Origin: Streptomyces sp. NBC_01260
GTDB taxonomy: Bacteria; Actinomycetota; Actinomycetes; Streptomycetales; Streptomycetaceae
Length of the DNA: 64,000 nt
Reading direction: 5' to 3'
NCBI RefSeq assembly: GCF_036226405.1
Contig: NZ_CP108464.1
Coordinates: forward strand, 1,736,001-1,800,000
In this document: positions 61,373-64,000 of the stretch, one piece after another
How the letters are laid out: each line of letters starts with the position of its first letter
Numbering within the stretch: position 1 is the stretch's first letter
The notes under the pieces: generated by a model
The model's input: the letters and a program-made list of their open reading frames with translations, nothing else
Database searches by the model: none
Told to the model about the DNA's origin: nothing
Made by a program: the position numbers and the translations under genes

Positions 61373-61450
61373 ACGTACTCCTGACTCTGTGATTGATCAT
61401 GCCTACCCAGAGTCATTCCGCCGACGCCGATCCGCACCCCCACACAGGCC

Positions 61451-61484
61451 GAGGGCCCGCATCCCCAGGGGGATGCGGGCCCTC
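61451..61484 (-). terminator. Intrinsic terminator after hrdB
   Basis: A 15-bp perfect stem (61451-61465 with 61470-61484) with loop CAGG, 20 bases after the leftward hrdB stop. Confidence 0.88.
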
Positions 61485-61504
61485 GTTCCGTGTACTCCCG
61501 CGAC

Positions 61505-63052
61505 CTAGTCGAGGTAGTCGCGCAGCACCTGCGAACGCGACGGGTGACGCAGCTTCGACATGGTCTTGGACTCGATCTGACGGATGCGCTCACGCGTCAC
61601 GCCGTAGACCTTGCCGATCTCGTCCAGCGTCTTGGGCTGTCCGTCGGTGAGACCGAAGCGCATGGAGACCACACCGGCCTCACGCTCGGAGAGAGTGTCG
61701 AGCACCGAGTGCAGCTGCTCCTGGAGGAGCGTGAAGCTGACCGCGTCGGCCGGGACGACCGCCTCGGAATCCTCGATCAGGTCACCGAACTCGCTGTCCC
61801 CGTCCTCACCCAGCGGGGTGTGCAGGGAGATCGGCTCGCGCCCGTACTTCTGGACCTCGATGACCTTCTCGGGGGTCATGTCGAGTTCCTTGGCCAGCTC
61901 CTCCGGGGTGGGCTCGCGGCCCAGGTCCTGGAGCATCTGGCGCTGCACCCGCGCCAGCTTGTTGATGACCTCGACCATGTGCACCGGAATACGGATGGTG
62001 CGGGCCTGGTCCGCCATGGCGCGGGTGATCGCCTGACGGATCCACCAGGTGGCGTACGTGGAGAACTTGTAGCCCTTGGTGTAGTCGAACTTCTCGACCG
62101 CGCGGATCAGACCGAGGTTGCCCTCCTGGATCAGGTCCAGGAAGAGCATGCCGCGGCCGGTGTAACGCTTGGCCAGCGAGACCACGAGACGGAGGTTGGC
62201 CTCCAGCAGGTGGTTCTTGGCGCGGCGGCCGTCCTCGGCGATGATCTCCAGCTCGCGCTTGAGCTTCGGCGCGAGCTTGTCGGAGTTCGCCAGCTTGTCC
62301 TCGGCGAACAGACCCGCCTCGATGCGCTTGGCGAGCTCGACCTCCTGCTCGGCGTTGAGGAGCGGGACCTTGCCGATCTGCTTCAGGTAGTCCTTGACCG
62401 GGTCGGCCGTGGCGCCGGCGACGGCGACCTGCTGCGCAGGTGCGTCGTCCTCGTCGTCGTCGGAGAGGACGAAGCCCTTGTTCTCGCCCTCGCCCTCCTC
62501 TTCCTCACCCTTGCCGGCCTTGACTTCCTCGGCTGCGTCGTCGCCGTCGAGGGCCTCGTCGTCCTGCTTGCCGGCCTTCTTCGCCGCAGTCTTCTTGGCT
62601 GCCGTCTTCTTCACGGCGGTCTTCTTGGCAGCCGTCTTCTTGGCTGCCGCCTTCTTCGCAGGGGCGGCCGCGGCGGCGTCATCGGCCACCACGTCCACGG
62701 TCTCGGCCGACGGGGCGGCGGTGGCCGCGACGGTACGCGTCACGGTCGTCTTGGCCGCGACAGTCTTGGTGGCGGTGCGCTTGACCGGGCTCTTCGCTGC
62801 GACGCTCTTGCGGGCGCGCTTTGACGGCTCCGCGGCACTGACCATCAGCGTCACACCCTCTTCCTCGAGGATCTGGTTGAGGCTGCGCAGAACGTTCTTC
62901 CACTGGGTTGGCGGAATCTGGTCAGCCTCGAAGGCCCGACGCACGTCATCGCCGGCGATCTGCCCATCAGCCTTTCCCCGCTCGATGAGCGCCATCACAG
63001 ATTCGGACTCGGCGATCTCCGGCGGGAGCGTACGGGATGTGCTGGCCGACAC
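61505..63052 (-). CDS. hrdB: Principal RNA polymerase sigma factor HrdB
   Basis: A 515-residue sigma-70 family factor, the essential housekeeping sigma of Streptomyces. The N-terminus ([15 protein letters not shown]...) is sigma region 1.1-like. A long Lys/Ala block (about 82-155) and an acidic stretch (EEEGEGE, DDDEDD; about 156-200) follow, both Streptomyces-specific. Region 2 holds [56 protein letters not shown]; region 3 has [20 protein letters not shown]; region 4.2 has [20 protein letters not shown], reading the -35 box. GTG 63052 was chosen (GAGAGG six bases upstream), giving the S. coelicolor N-terminus; a TTG at 63058 has no spacing. A strong terminator follows. Confidence 0.97.
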   Translation of the reverse strand: MSASTSRTLPPEIAESESVMALIERGKADGQIAGDDVRRAFEADQIPPTQWKNVLRSLNQILEEEGVTLMVSAAEPSKRARKSVAAKSPVKRTATKTVAAKTTVTRTVAATAAPSAETVDVVADDAAAAAPAKKAAAKKTAAKKTAVKKTAAKKTAAKKAGKQDDEALDGDDAAEEVKAGKGEEEEGEGENKGFVLSDDDEDDAPAQQVAVAGATADPVKDYLKQIGKVPLLNAEQEVELAKRIEAGLFAEDKLANSDKLAPKLKRELEIIAEDGRRAKNHLLEANLRLVVSLAKRYTGRGMLFLDLIQEGNLGLIRAVEKFDYTKGYKFSTYATWWIRQAITRAMADQARTIRIPVHMVEVINKLARVQRQMLQDLGREPTPEELAKELDMTPEKVIEVQKYGREPISLHTPLGEDGDSEFGDLIEDSEAVVPADAVSFTLLQEQLHSVLDTLSEREAGVVSMRFGLTDGQPKTLDEIGKVYGVTRERIRQIESKTMSKLRHPSRSQVLRDYLD

Positions 63053-63213
63053 GAACAACCTCTCGGAACGATGGAAACGGCTTCCGGCCCGGCCCAGGAG
63101 AGGGCTGAACCGACGACCGTCGGCTGGGAATGTGCCGACGGCGCGGGCTATGCCTCAGAACTGCACAGCGCACTGAATGGCTGCTGTATTCCTTCCGCGG
63201 CGGTCACCTCTTA

Positions 63214-63240
63214 AGTCATCGCGCTGTTTCGAGGAGTGTT
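63214..63240 (-). promoter_or_regulatory. ECF-type promoter upstream of hrdB
   Basis: On the minus strand GTAAC (63240-63236) and CGATGA (63219-63214) are separated by 16 bases. This is the spacing and AAC-core shape of extracytoplasmic-function sigma promoters and fits the known control of hrdB by the ECF factor ShbA in S. griseus. It predicts a start site near 63206 and an ~155-base leader. Confidence 0.6.
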
Positions 63241-63374
63241 ACGCCCAATCCGCGTGGCCCGAGTCACACCTCATTTCCGACGAACGCGACCAGGGGCGAC
63301 ATCCCACCACAATTGTGCCGCCGGACCGCGCGGGTCCGGCGACACCTGGCTGGTACGCCCCGCCCGTGCCGCGC

Positions 63375-64000
63375 TCAGTGCTCGCGCGGCGCCGGCACCA
63401 CCCGCTCCACCTCAAGGGGAACCGCGAGCAGCTGACGCATGGCCGCCTCGGCGCCTGCGGAGTCGCCGGACGCGAGGGCGTCGACGATCCGCGCGTGATG
63501 GCCGAGCGATGCCTCATTGGGGCGGTCACAACCGGTTACCGGACCGCCCGAGACATGCAGGGCGGCGGAAACGATGCCGGAGAGGTGCTCCAGCATGCGG
63601 TTACCCGCGGCCTGGATCAGCAGGGCATGAAACTCCGCGTCGGCCCGGGCGCACGTGATCACGTCAGCCTGTCCGAGCGCGTGCCCCATGATCTCGACCA
63701 TGTCGGCGAGGCGCTGCTGAAGATCCTCACGGCCGTGACCCGCGGCCAGGCTGGCGGCGAGCGGCTCGATCGTCCACCGGAGCTCGCTCAGCTCGCGGCG
63801 CTGGTCGTCTCGCTGCGGGCCGAAGGCGCGCCATTCGATGATGTCGGGGTCGAGCAGATTCCAGTCACTGACGGGCCTGACCCGGGTACCCACATTGGGC
63901 CGGGCACTGACCAGCCCCTTCGCCTCCAGCACGCGCAGCGACTCCCGGACAACGGTGCGGGAGACCTCGAAACGCTGGCCGATCTCCTCCGGCACCAGGG
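63375..64000 (-). CDS. FadR-type GntR regulator, 3' part (truncated by window edge)
   Basis: About 206 codons are visible; the N-terminal part of the HTH lies beyond the window. The recognition helix FEVSRTVVRESLRVLEAKGLVSARPNVGTRV is followed by an all-helical FCD ligand domain with DAEFHALLIQAAGNRMLEHL (Asp and His) and SLGHHARIVDALASGDSAGAEAAM (His), the usual metal triad. The C-terminus is short. It reads toward hrdB, with 322 bases between them. FCD regulators of this kind often sense sugar acids such as gluconate; no target is visible here. Confidence 0.88.
   Translation of the reverse strand, partial: LVPEEIGQRFEVSRTVVRESLRVLEAKGLVSARPNVGTRVRPVSDWNLLDPDIIEWRAFGPQRDDQRRELSELRWTIEPLAASLAAGHGREDLQQRLADMVEIMGHALGQADVITCARADAEFHALLIQAAGNRMLEHLSGIVSAALHVSGGPVTGCDRPNEASLGHHARIVDALASGDSAGAEAAMRQLLAVPLEVERVVPAPREH

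Overview
The window is high-GC actinobacterial chromosome, almost certainly Streptomyces. Markers are the principal sigma factor HrdB with its long Lys/Ala-rich and acidic N-terminal part, the actinobacterial division regulator SepH, an HPr protein, topoisomerase IV genes (parC, parE), two fused M16 peptidases, and many GTG starts in ATGA/GTGA overlaps. From memory, the order hrdB - parE - CitA/CitB-type genes - citrate synthases - parC - M16 pair - M23 peptidase - GntR - HPr - Pat-like acetyltransferase - tdk area - sseA - sepH is the core order of the S. coelicolor chromosome, read here in reverse. No tRNA, rRNA, CRISPR array or intact insertion sequence was seen.

Layout. (1) 1-6373: the end of an MFS transporter, an FAD sugar-lactone oxidase, a membrane-anchored Pro/Ser/Thr-rich protein, sepH, a sulfurtransferase and a VOC protein. 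(2) 6484-23101: a complete locus for a group 1h (actinobacterial, high-affinity) [NiFe]-hydrogenase. It holds hoxX; divergent hypAB; small and large subunits; a NifU/Rieske-like Fe-S protein; three translationally coupled proteins of unknown function; two tiny proteins; the maturation endopeptidase; a HypC-HypF fusion; a second hypC; hypD; hypE; and a terminal unknown protein. (3) 23102-24203: gene debris (SDR, MmyB-type regulator and LamG remnants), apparently a scar at the edge of the hydrogenase block. (4) 24214-31723: accessory membrane proteins, then a divergent operon of two unrecognised proteins and a 961-residue TPR-CHAT protease, the best candidate here for an undescribed system. (5) 31933-46863: core housekeeping genes (thymidine kinase, phosphodiesterase, Pat-like acetyltransferase, HPr, GntR, riboswitch-controlled M23 peptidase, M16 pair, parC, CobW GTPase). 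(6) 46885-57469: carbon metabolism and signalling: divergent citrate synthases (one with a DNA-binding head), a LacI regulator, a CitA/CitB-type two-component pair, an acetate-type symporter with its DUF485 partner, and a NarL-type two-component system. (7) 57628-64000: parE, a small Zn-ribbon protein, a secreted trypsin-like protease, hrdB and the start of a FadR/GntR regulator.

How it works together. The hydrogenase block looks self-sufficient: the two subunits, the Hyp machinery for CN-/CO ligands and nickel, HoxX as an aerobic CO source, the endopeptidase that trims the large subunit, and Fe-S accessory proteins probably linking the enzyme to the respiratory chain. The CHAT operon resembles actinobacterial conflict modules in which a protease is kept under control by partner proteins; that reading is inference. 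The rest is vegetative core whose regulation is partly visible: a c-di-AMP riboswitch, palindromic and direct-repeat operators, an ECF-type promoter before hrdB, and several strong hairpin terminators.
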